DNA of 5,141 bases from Deltaproteobacteria bacterium (GTDB lineage: Bacteria; Desulfobacterota; Desulfobulbia; Desulfobulbales; BM004): positions 1 through 5,141 of the forward strand of contig JAFDCC010000099.1 of the NCBI GenBank assembly GCA_019312985.1, written 5' to 3'. This document shows positions 1 to 4,951 of the stretch, one piece after another. The first letter of the stretch is position 1. Each line of letters begins with the position of its first letter. The position numbers and the translations under genes are program-made. The notes beneath the pieces are model-generated. The model did no database searches. It worked only from the letters and a program-made list of their open reading frames with translations, and was not told the DNA's origin.

Positions 1-24
1 AAAAAAGGTGACAAAATCATTCCT

Positions 25-405
25 TTGACCGGCGAAAAACAGATCCTGGACCCGGAAGAGATATCCCTTCCCCACCGGGCCGAGCCCCATTGGCCTGCCG
101 TCATCGAAACAGCCGCAGGAGAAGCTGCGGCGGCAACCATTGTCAGCATCACACGCGGCAGCGGCTTCATCGCCACCGATGCGGCGGTGAATGTCGGGGA
201 AAAGCTGCCGGTCACCATCAATGCCCCGGGCCGGCCGCCTCTCCAAGTCCGGGTGGAAATCACCTGGTCTAACACGCACCTTCCCGCCGACAAGGTCATG
301 AAGCGGGGTATGGGAATCCGCTTCATCGAGACCGGGGAAGACGCTGTCTGCCTCATCAACGACGCCATCAGCCAGGACGCGGCAGCAGCCGGTTCAGATC
401 AATAA
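25..405 (+). CDS. PilZ-like domain protein, degenerate c-di-GMP motif; start uncertain
   Basis: A small soluble protein of about 126 residues if it starts at TTG 25. The central part (about residues 38-102) reads like a PilZ beta-barrel. The segment SITRGSGFI (41-49) sits where the family has (D/N)xSxxG followed by a hydrophobic strand, and GMGIRFIE (95-102) is the typical last-strand signature. PilZ proteins usually bind cyclic di-GMP through an N-terminal RxxxR and the DxSxxG loop. Here Ser and Thr replace the Asp and Ser, and no RxxxR is visible, so c-di-GMP binding is doubtful. No signal peptide or membrane segment is seen. The start is unsure: an AAAGGTGA stretch at 4-11 is 13 bases upstream, rather far, and the frame stays open to base 1, so the gene may begin outside the window. 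Fold assignment moderate; partner and process unknown. Confidence 0.65.
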   Translation: MTGEKQILDPEEISLPHRAEPHWPAVIETAAGEAAAATIVSITRGSGFIATDAAVNVGEKLPVTINAPGRPPLQVRVEITWSNTHLPADKVMKRGMGIRFIETGEDAVCLINDAISQDAAAAGSDQ

Positions 406-420
406 AACCGGTTGCTTTTC
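384..420 (+). terminator. Rho-independent terminator overlapping the end of the PilZ-like gene
   Basis: An 11-bp stem pairs 384-394 with 406-416 (core GCAGCCGGTT / AACCGGTTGC, one G-U wobble). It has an 11-base loop and runs into TTTTC at 416-420. The TAA stop of the PilZ-like gene (403-405) lies inside the loop, so the left arm is coding sequence. The T tract abuts the stop of the converging HIT gene. On the minus strand the bases beyond the stem are not U-rich, so it should act mainly on the plus-strand transcript. Confidence 0.6.
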
Positions 421-760
421 AGCCCGGCGGCCAGGAGAAAGGTCGCCCTGCCAGGAGATGGAAATGCATGTGAAATATCTCCTGCCCCGCACCGGCGCCG
501 TTGTTCAGCACCAGCCGGTAGGCATCCGCAACCCCCTCCTTTTCTGCAACCCTGTTAACCGCCAGCATGATATGGCCCAGCAGTTCCCGGTCGCCGCTTT
601 CCGCATCATTGAGCTGCGCCATTGCCTTCTTCGGGATAATGAGAATATGGACCGGGGCCCGGGGGTTGATATCCCTGAATGCAAGGCACCAGTCATCCTC
701 ATAGACAATGTCGGCCGGAATCTCTTTGTTGATGATCTTGGTGAAAATTGTCTCCGCCAT
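419..760 (-). CDS. HinT-type HIT (histidine triad) purine nucleoside phosphoramidase
   Basis: This 113-residue protein has the normal length and sequence of the bacterial HinT (Hint/PKCI) branch of the histidine triad superfamily. The N-terminus (TIFTKIINKEIPADIVYEDD) is close to what I recall of E. coli HinT. The family motif H-x-H-x-H-x-x is HMHFHLL at about 97-103, with H99 the expected nucleophile, followed by the AGRPFSWPPG tail typical of HinT. A fourth family histidine is at about 38 (APVHILIIPK). HinT enzymes are cytosolic dimers that hydrolyse AMP-lysine and other nucleoside phosphoramidates; the physiological substrate is generally unsettled. The ATG start is well supported by TAAGGAGG (771-778 on the plus strand). 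The gene converges on the PilZ-like gene and seems to be monocistronic. Confidence 0.95.
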   Translation of the reverse strand: MAETIFTKIINKEIPADIVYEDDWCLAFRDINPRAPVHILIIPKKAMAQLNDAESGDRELLGHIMLAVNRVAEKEGVADAYRLVLNNGAGAGQEIFHMHFHLLAGRPFSWPPG

Positions 761-770
761 TCTGGACTGT

Positions 771-778
771 CCTCCTTA
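771..778 (-). promoter_or_regulatory. Strong Shine-Dalgarno of the HIT gene
   Basis: Read on the minus strand this is TAAGGAGG, an almost complete anti-16S match, ten bases before the ATG at 760. It fixes the HIT start and suggests efficient translation. Confidence 0.85.
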
Positions 779-796
779 GCAGTTCTTCCGTTCCCC

Positions 797-825
797 AAAA
801 TAAATGCAATACGGATTCTTTGCAA
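797..825 (-). promoter_or_regulatory. Candidate sigma-70 promoter of the HIT gene
   Basis: On the minus strand TTGCAA (820-825) and TATTTT (797-802) are separated by 17 bases, each matching four of six consensus positions. A transcript would start near 790 and carry a leader of about 30 bases ending in the strong SD. This is prediction from pattern only. Confidence 0.4.
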
Positions 826-1029
826 GCGCTCATCTTTCCCCGGTCCTTGCTCTTGCCCGCCAGTCCAATTGCCGTGACTGTGCTGCAAAGTTCCTGGGGC
901 GAAAAACAAACCCGCAGCAGAAAACCGCTTCGGATAGCAGAGAGATTTGACCTGTCCCCTGGACTTGTTGTAGGGTATAACATTTACAGGAAAACCCGGG
1001 TATCAGGCCGGACAGCTCCCTCAAAAAAC
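826..1029. other. Leader region upstream of the OYE gene
   Basis: No coding gene is supported between the HIT promoter and the OYE ribosome binding site; open frames here show no family resemblance. The only promoter-like signals are TTGACC (947-952) and TATAAC (976-981), but they are 23 bases apart, too far for a normal sigma-70 pair. TATAAC alone is a plausible -10 for the OYE gene, which would give a leader of about 55 bases. Confidence 0.35.
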
Positions 1030-1034
1030 AGGAG
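1030..1034 (+). promoter_or_regulatory. Shine-Dalgarno of the OYE gene
   Basis: AGGAG lies eight bases before the ATG at 1043 and fixes that start, which also matches the usual N-terminus of the family (LFDQTTIKSMTLKNRF). Confidence 0.8.
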
Positions 1035-1042
1035 TAAAGACG

Positions 1043-2158
1043 ATGAACACATTATTTGACCAGACGACTATCAAAAGTATGACCCTGAAGAACCGTTTTG
1101 CCCGTTCCGCTACCTGGGAGGGGATGTGCGAAGAAGACGGCCGCCCCACCTCCAGGCTATTGGCATTTTATCGTGACCTGGCCAGCGGCGGGGTCGGGCT
1201 CATCATAACCGGCTACACCTTTGTGAGCCCGGAGGGCAAGCAGCTGCCGGGCAAGATGGGTATCCATACCGACGATTTTGCCGCATCCATGAAAGAGATG
1301 ACCGAAACCGTCCACGATGCCGGGGGAAAAATATGCATCCAGCTTGTCCATGCGGGCGGCCAGACGGACAGCGGCAACGCCGGGCGACAGCCCCTTGCGC
1401 CATCAGCGGTAAAGATTGACCAATACCCGGAAGTGCCTGCCGCAATGAGCCCGGAGGACATCTCCCGCATCGTCGCTGCATTCGGTGATGGCGCCCGTCG
1501 GGCAAAGGAATGGGGCTTTGACGCGGTCCAGCTCCACGGGGCCCACGGCTACCTGATCAACCAGTTTCTCTCGCCGCTGGCCAACCAGCGGCAGGACGGC
1601 TACGGCGGCTCCATTGAAAACCGTTGCCGCTTTCTGCTGGAGACTTATGATGCTGTCCGTGCGGCTGTAGGGCCGGACTTTCCGGTCATGATAAAACTCA
1701 ATGGTTCTGACAACCTGGAAGGCGGTCTCAGCGAAGCAGATGCACTCTTTACCGCAAAAACCCTCGATGCAAGGGGTATTGACTGTATCGAGGTGAGCGG
1801 CGGCACCCCGGCTTCTGGCGACCAAAGTCCGGCAAGGGTGAAGATAGACACTCCGGACAAGGAGGCATATAACCTTGCTTTGGCCGGGAAAATAAACGAA
1901 GTGGTGGACTGTTCCATCATGGTGGTGGGTGGTTTCAGAAGCTTTGCGGTCGCTGAAAAAGCGGTCCGGGAAGGCACGGACTATATTTCCATGGCCCGCC
2001 CTTTCATCCGTGAACCGGACCTGGTAAACCGCTGGCAACAGGGCGACAGAGCCCCGGCCCGCTGCATCTCCTGCAACGGCTGTTTCAAGCCCGGCCTGAA
2101 GGAGGGCGGCATCTACTGCGTCGTGGAGAAGAAGGAAAAGGAAAAAAGAGAGGCGTAA
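1043..2158 (+). CDS. Old Yellow Enzyme family NADH:flavin oxidoreductase with C-terminal Cys cluster
   Basis: A 371-residue FMN-binding TIM-barrel ene-reductase-like protein. Seen in order: the N-terminal strand TLKNRFARSAT (14-24); KICIQLVHAGG (96-106); the active-site pair H165/H168 in LHGAHGYLINQFLSP with Y170 nearby; the family block NQRQDGYGGSIENRCRF (181-197); and the phosphate-binding region VVGGFRS (294-300) plus SMARPFIREPDL (315-326). The C-terminus carries C341-x2-C344-x2-C347-x11-C359. This resembles the [4Fe-4S] motif of 2,4-dienoyl-CoA reductases (C-x2-C-x3-C-x11-C) but is one residue shorter. The FAD/NAD(P) domain that follows the motif in those enzymes is absent; the protein ends in a short lysine/glutamate-rich tail. 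Such proteins reduce activated C=C bonds or related substrates; the substrate here cannot be told. It is cytoplasmic and probably monocistronic. Confidence 0.93.
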   Translation: MNTLFDQTTIKSMTLKNRFARSATWEGMCEEDGRPTSRLLAFYRDLASGGVGLIITGYTFVSPEGKQLPGKMGIHTDDFAASMKEMTETVHDAGGKICIQLVHAGGQTDSGNAGRQPLAPSAVKIDQYPEVPAAMSPEDISRIVAAFGDGARRAKEWGFDAVQLHGAHGYLINQFLSPLANQRQDGYGGSIENRCRFLLETYDAVRAAVGPDFPVMIKLNGSDNLEGGLSEADALFTAKTLDARGIDCIEVSGGTPASGDQSPARVKIDTPDKEAYNLALAGKINEVVDCSIMVVGGFRSFAVAEKAVREGTDYISMARPFIREPDLVNRWQQGDRAPARCISCNGCFKPGLKEGGIYCVVEKKEKEKREA

Positions 2159-2185
2159 AACGTAAGCAGGTGCTGCTACAAAATG

Positions 2186-2230
2186 AAGCCCGCTCCTGGA
2201 ATTGAGCCGCAGGAGCGGGCTTTTTGTTTT
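2186..2230 (+). terminator. Strong, probably bidirectional rho-independent terminator
   Basis: A perfect 13-bp stem pairs 2186-2198 with 2210-2222 (AAGCCCGCTCCTG / CAGGAGCGGGCTT). It has an 11-base loop and is followed by a T-rich run to 2230. It sits 28 bases after the OYE stop. Its other flank gives TTCATTTTG on the minus strand, and the minus-strand DUF481 gene ends at 2230, so the same hairpin probably ends both converging transcripts. Confidence 0.92.
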
Positions 2231-3255
2231 TAGAATGCGTACTGCAGACCGAGAATCCAGGTAAAATCATCTTTCTCCAGGTCAGGCCCGGGATCGGAGT
2301 CACGCTCCCAGATATTGCTGAACTTGAAGGCCCAGCTGGCGCCGAGGTCAGTGAGGAGGGCCGCCTCGTTGCGCAGGGTATACTCGCCGGTTTCATCCAG
2401 GTCGAGGTAGAGTGCCACCTGATCCGTGAAGAGAACGCGGGCAAACAGCCGGTAGAGAAAATTTACCCCCAGCCGCGCTGAAAGCCAGTCGGTGTCTTCC
2501 CCTATATCCCGGTCTTCGGAGGTATACGAAACACCGGCTTCGAAGGCCAGTTCCCTGCCATCCTCTTCCCATAACTGGTAGCCTGCGCCAGGCCCGACCG
2601 AGGTCCGCATGTTGATATCCTTGAACTCGTCCATGAGCATATCGATGTTGAGATACAGGTACCAGACCGGGCTCAGGTAATAGTCATATTTCATCTGGCC
2701 GTATGTGTTTTCGGCGGTGCGTTCGCCATTTTCCTCCGCAATGTTGTAAAGAAAATGCAGCAGAAAGCGGTCTTGGGCCGTTCTGCGGACCGCACTGGCA
2801 CCGGCGGACAGATTCAGTGTCTCCGTATTCCCGTCCTGCCAGTTTCCTCCCAGGGTGACATTTCCTTTCCAGGCCGCCGGGACAACAGGTGGAGGGTTCA
2901 GGGCGACAATGGTGTCAAGGGTCACCGATACTGCCTTTCTGCCTGGGCCGGCCTCAACCACCACCTGCTTAACACCTTCAACCGTGATTTTCCCCTTGAG
3001 CACTTCGCCGTCAACCAGGTGGATTTCCACCGGTTCAACAGTGCTCATCTGCTGCACGGCCTCAAATTTCAGCTTGATGGGATCGGAATAGGCGGTTTCC
3101 AGTATCAGGACATTCTCCTTGATCTCCGTGATTGTTCCGGTCAACCTGTCGCCGTTGGCAAGAATAACATCGTCAGCAAAAGCCACCCTGCTTAAAAAAA
3201 GCACTGAAAACAGGATCAGAAAAACCGAACATCTTTCTAACCTCAGCTTGCGCAT
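2230..3255 (-). CDS. DUF481 (YdiY-like) outer-membrane beta-barrel protein with two N-terminal beta repeats
   Basis: A 341-residue exported protein. Residues 1-27 form a signal peptide (charged MRKLRLER, hydrophobic core, AFA before the cleavage site). Two related units follow: about 30-72 (VILANGDRLTGTITEIKENV...) and 77-119 (EIHLVDGEVLKGKITVEGVK...). Each has a DG/NGD turn, a GxI strand and a hydrophobic end (AVQQM, DTIVAL). After a PPPVVP linker, residues 128-341 have the alternating aromatic strands of DUF481, starting WKGNVTLGGNWQDGNTET and ending in LGLQYAF with the C-terminal Phe that Bam-inserted barrels use. DUF481 proteins are called salt-induced outer-membrane proteins; no defined activity is known to me. 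The ATG at 3255 is preferred to TTG 3270, because GGAGGG (3263-3268) lies just before it and would be inside the longer form. The gene lies 47 bp after the cytochrome gene on the same strand, so co-transcription is likely. Confidence 0.88.
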   Translation of the reverse strand: MRKLRLERCSVFLILFSVLFLSRVAFADDVILANGDRLTGTITEIKENVLILETAYSDPIKLKFEAVQQMSTVEPVEIHLVDGEVLKGKITVEGVKQVVVEAGPGRKAVSVTLDTIVALNPPPVVPAAWKGNVTLGGNWQDGNTETLNLSAGASAVRRTAQDRFLLHFLYNIAEENGERTAENTYGQMKYDYYLSPVWYLYLNIDMLMDEFKDINMRTSVGPGAGYQLWEEDGRELAFEAGVSYTSEDRDIGEDTDWLSARLGVNFLYRLFARVLFTDQVALYLDLDETGEYTLRNEAALLTDLGASWAFKFSNIWERDSDPGPDLEKDDFTWILGLQYAF

Positions 3256-3262
3256 TTGTCTG

Positions 3263-3268
3263 CCCTCC
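3263..3268 (-). promoter_or_regulatory. Shine-Dalgarno deciding the DUF481 start
   Basis: GGAGGG on the minus strand ends seven bases before ATG 3255. Because it overlaps the codons after TTG 3270, it argues for the shorter protein, whose signal peptide begins normally with MRKLRLER. Confidence 0.8.
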
Positions 3269-3302
3269 AATTATTGAAATTCGTGGGAATTGGGATAAGC
3301 AA

Positions 3303-3623
3303 TTACTTGCAAACCACATCAGATCCCCTGGGCAGGGAACTGAGACAGGCAACGATCTTTTCCTGTTCATCATCTGTCAGCTGTGCCCCCTGCTTGATCA
3401 TGAACTTTATTGAACGCTTCCAGTTGGCGACACTCTTCGTGCCGAGGGCATCGCAGATCCGTGTCTTGTAGTGGCACCTGACACATTTGGTATTGACAAG
3501 CGCGCTGCAGGCCGCTTCCGACGGGGCTTCACCGATTTCAGCCGGGCCGCTGCAGGCTGCCATGAAAAGAAAAAAAACAACCGGAACCACCAGCAATATC
3601 GCAGATCTCTTCACTGTTTTCAT
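3303..3623 (-). CDS. Monohaem c-type cytochrome lipoprotein
   Basis: From ATG 3623 the product has 106 residues. MKTVKRS and a hydrophobic core lead to the lipobox FMAAC, with C24 the expected lipidation site, so the protein should be membrane-anchored and face the periplasm or the outer membrane. The single haem site is C47-V-R-C50-H51. The downstream stretch (W68, IKFMIKQGAQLTDDEQEKI, about 72-90) resembles the last helix region of class I cytochromes c; M75 is a possible distal haem ligand, but this is inference. Extra cysteines at 39, 57, 93 and 105 are unusual for such a small cytochrome. An earlier in-frame ATG at 3680 has a better SD (AAGGAG, 3692-3697) but would put 19 residues before the signal peptide. 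The gene precedes DUF481 by 47 bp. It probably carries electrons in the envelope; the partner is unknown. Confidence 0.85.
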   Translation of the reverse strand: MKTVKRSAILLVVPVVFFLFMAACSGPAEIGEAPSEAACSALVNTKCVRCHYKTRICDALGTKSVANWKRSIKFMIKQGAQLTDDEQEKIVACLSSLPRGSDVVCK

Positions 3624-3691
3624 AGTTATCCACTTCTGATCCAGATCATGTTGTAAGAAAAAACGTGACGCCCTATACATTTGAATACTCT

Positions 3692-3697
3692 CTCCTT
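3692..3697 (-). promoter_or_regulatory. AAGGAG motif before the upstream ATG of the cytochrome gene
   Basis: On the minus strand AAGGAG lies 11 bases before the in-frame ATG at 3680. It is the best ribosome binding site in this leader, whereas ATG 3623 is preceded only by a weak GTGGA. Either translation begins at 3680, giving a long n-region, or this motif is fortuitous. Confidence 0.4.
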
Positions 3698-3698
3698 A

Positions 3699-3929
3699 CC
3701 ACATTGCACCGGTTTTTTGCACTCCCTGATTCCTTTAATTGCTGAAGTTTTCCCGTGAAATAATCTTATTGAAAAAATTCTTCCTCACCCTGCTTTCGCA
3801 CATCAAGCGCTCTGTCGCCTGAAAGGTGCCTGAAAGAGCCGGCAGGAAAAAGAGGGCGGCAGTGCAACATAAATATTTATTCGACCGGCAACTCCTGTTA
3901 AAATGGCAGAAAGTTGTTTCCAGGCCCGC
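3699..3929. other. Divergent intergenic region between the cytochrome and EEP genes
   Basis: No gene is supported here; the short open frames have no recognisable domain or good ribosome site. The region is locally AT-rich and holds short repeats: TTGCAC at 3704-3709 and again at 3717-3722, CCTGAAAG at 3818-3825 and 3829-3836, and the perfect 12-bp palindrome ATAAATATTTAT at 3869-3880. It must hold the minus-strand promoter of the cytochrome/DUF481 pair, but I could not pick a convincing one. Confidence 0.5.
3818..3836 (+). repeat. Direct repeat CCTGAAAG x2 with an 11-bp period
   Basis: Two identical octamers CCTGAAAG are separated by GTG, so they repeat every 11 bp, about one helical turn. 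The reverse complement CTTTCAGG recurs at 3929-3936 over the possible -35 of the EEP promoter. This arrangement could be an operator, but no regulator gene is in view. Confidence 0.4.
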
Positions 3930-3958
3930 TTTCAGGGAAAATTGTGGTATGGTATAGC
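3930..3958 (+). promoter_or_regulatory. Candidate extended -10 promoter of the EEP gene
   Basis: TGGTATAGC at 3950-3958 is an extended -10 (TGn plus TATAGC, four of six). The -35 position, 17 bases upstream, is the poor TTTCAG (3930-3935), as is common for extended -10 promoters. A transcript starting near 3965 would have a leader of about 75 bases. Confidence 0.45.
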
Positions 3959-4030
3959 ACAGTGGCGCGGCAGGAAACACAGGGAGTGCTCCGGCCGGGC
4001 CGATGCAACATGTTTTGCCGGAGGCTGCAC

Positions 4031-4034
4031 AGGA
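4031..4034 (+). promoter_or_regulatory. Ribosome binding site supporting EEP start at 4042
   Basis: AGGA lies seven bases before ATG 4042 (four before ATG 4039). The earlier in-frame ATG at 4003 has only AGGGAG at 3981-3986, sixteen bases away. Confidence 0.5.
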
Positions 4035-4041
4035 ACAGATG

Positions 4042-4848
4042 ATGCTGATCAGAATAATGTCTTACAATATGCACCGCGCCATAGGTGTTGACCGGCTCTT
4101 CCGGCCCGAACGGATTGCCAGGGTTATCAAGCACCACAAGGCGGATATCGTCATGCTGCAGGAAGTGGACGTCGGCGTACCCCGCTCACGCAAACTTGAC
4201 CTGGCCAAGGAAATGGCGGAGAAGGCGGACTACCCCTACTATGCCACCGGGCTGAATGTCAAGCTGTTCCGCGGCAAGTACGGCAATGCCACCCTCAGCA
4301 AATTTCCCATCATCCATTCGCGCAACATCAACCTGACGGTCGACAACCGCAAGGCCCGGGGCTGTCTCCACTCTACCATTAAGATAGAGAACGGCGGCGA
4401 CTTTTCCCAGCAACTGGAAGTCTTCAACCTGCACCTCGGCCTTTCGTCCCAGGAACGGGTCCGCCAGGTCGGACTCCTGATCAACTCGGCGGATTTCAAT
4501 TCCCTGCCCCCGGAAAGCCCCTGTCTTGTCGGCGGCGACCTCAACGACTGGCGGACGCGGCTGGCGCCGATCTTTACCGATATCCTGAACTTCGAATGCG
4601 CCTCCAATCACAGCAGCGGCTATCATAATCCCTATCTCACCTACCCCTCTTTTTCACCCACGGGCGGCCTGGACAAGATCTTCTATCGCGGCCCCCTGGA
4701 ACTGATCAGGCGGAAACGCTGCTGGATGGGAATAACCAGGCTGGCGAGCGATCACCTCCCGGTTCTTGCAGAGTTTGAGCTGCAGGCAGAAAAACTGCGG
4801 GAACCGGAGGCACAGGCTACAGAGAAAAAAATCCACTACCTTATATGA
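4042..4848 (+). CDS. Endonuclease/exonuclease/phosphatase (EEP) superfamily metal-dependent hydrolase
   Basis: A protein of 268 residues from ATG 4042. All EEP landmarks are present in order: IMSYNMHRAIG with N9; MLQEVD with the metal-binding E41; YGNATLSKFPI with N82; FNLHLGLSSQERVRQ with H131; GGDLNDW with D166 and N168; GLDKIFY with D211; and the closing SDHLPVLAEF with D237/H238. The fold covers DNases, sphingomyelinases, inositol phosphatases and exonuclease III-like enzymes, all cleaving phosphoesters with Mg2+. The subgroup and substrate cannot be read from motifs. No signal peptide or membrane helix is seen, so it is probably cytoplasmic. ATG 4042 is preferred because the conserved first strand starts right there (MLIRIMSYN); 4039 and 4003 are in-frame alternatives, the latter adding 13 residues. 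In many proteobacteria this type of EEP gene neighbours phospholipid or acyl-lipid genes, which fits the acyl-carrier gene downstream. Confidence 0.9.
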   Translation: MLIRIMSYNMHRAIGVDRLFRPERIARVIKHHKADIVMLQEVDVGVPRSRKLDLAKEMAEKADYPYYATGLNVKLFRGKYGNATLSKFPIIHSRNINLTVDNRKARGCLHSTIKIENGGDFSQQLEVFNLHLGLSSQERVRQVGLLINSADFNSLPPESPCLVGGDLNDWRTRLAPIFTDILNFECASNHSSGYHNPYLTYPSFSPTGGLDKIFYRGPLELIRRKRCWMGITRLASDHLPVLAEFELQAEKLREPEAQATEKKIHYLI

Positions 4849-4940
4849 CCGACGGGACCGTCTGCCGCCTTAGAACTCAGATTGAAGGACGACATATTCG
4901 CTGCACCTGTCTTTCCCAGGTAATGACACCCTTGTCCGGC

Positions 4941-4944
4941 GAGG
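4941..4944 (+). promoter_or_regulatory. Shine-Dalgarno deciding the TTG start of the acyl-carrier gene
   Basis: GAGG, seven bases before TTG 4952, is the only well-placed ribosome site in this short upstream gap and supports the non-ATG start. Confidence 0.55.
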
Positions 4945-4951
4945 CGAACCA

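Noticed and set aside
947..981. A MerR-type promoter (long spacer with dyad) upstream of the OYE gene
   Set aside because: The TTGACC to TATAAC spacing is 23 bases, beyond the 19-20 of MerR promoters, and the dyad between them matches at only a few positions.
748..1059. A plus-strand open frame spanning the HIT/OYE intergenic region
   Set aside because: It overlaps both gene starts, has low-complexity composition with no family resemblance, and covers the OYE ribosome site.
1403..2038. A 211-codon open frame on the minus strand
   Set aside because: It lies entirely antisense to the strongly supported OYE gene, shows no recognisable domain and has no convincing ribosome site; a GC-driven shadow.
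3267..3293. An inverted repeat CCAATT / AATTGG between the cytochrome and DUF481 genes
   Set aside because: Only six AT-rich pairs with a 15-base loop and no T tract; too weak for a terminator.
3704..3722. A sigma-54 promoter (TGGCAC-N5-TTGC type)
   Set aside because: The first element is TTGCAC and the spacing to the next TTGC is seven, not five bases.
3735..3980. An 81-codon minus-strand open frame in the divergent intergenic region
   Set aside because: No good ribosome site or domain, and it runs through the promoter-like and repeat sequences.
4186..4626. A 146-codon open frame on the minus strand
   Set aside because: Fully antisense to the EEP gene, which has all its family motifs; no domain seen.
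4851..4862. The palindrome GACGG-GA-CCGTC after the EEP gene
   Set aside because: The two-base loop cannot form a stable hairpin and there is no T tract, so it is not a terminator.
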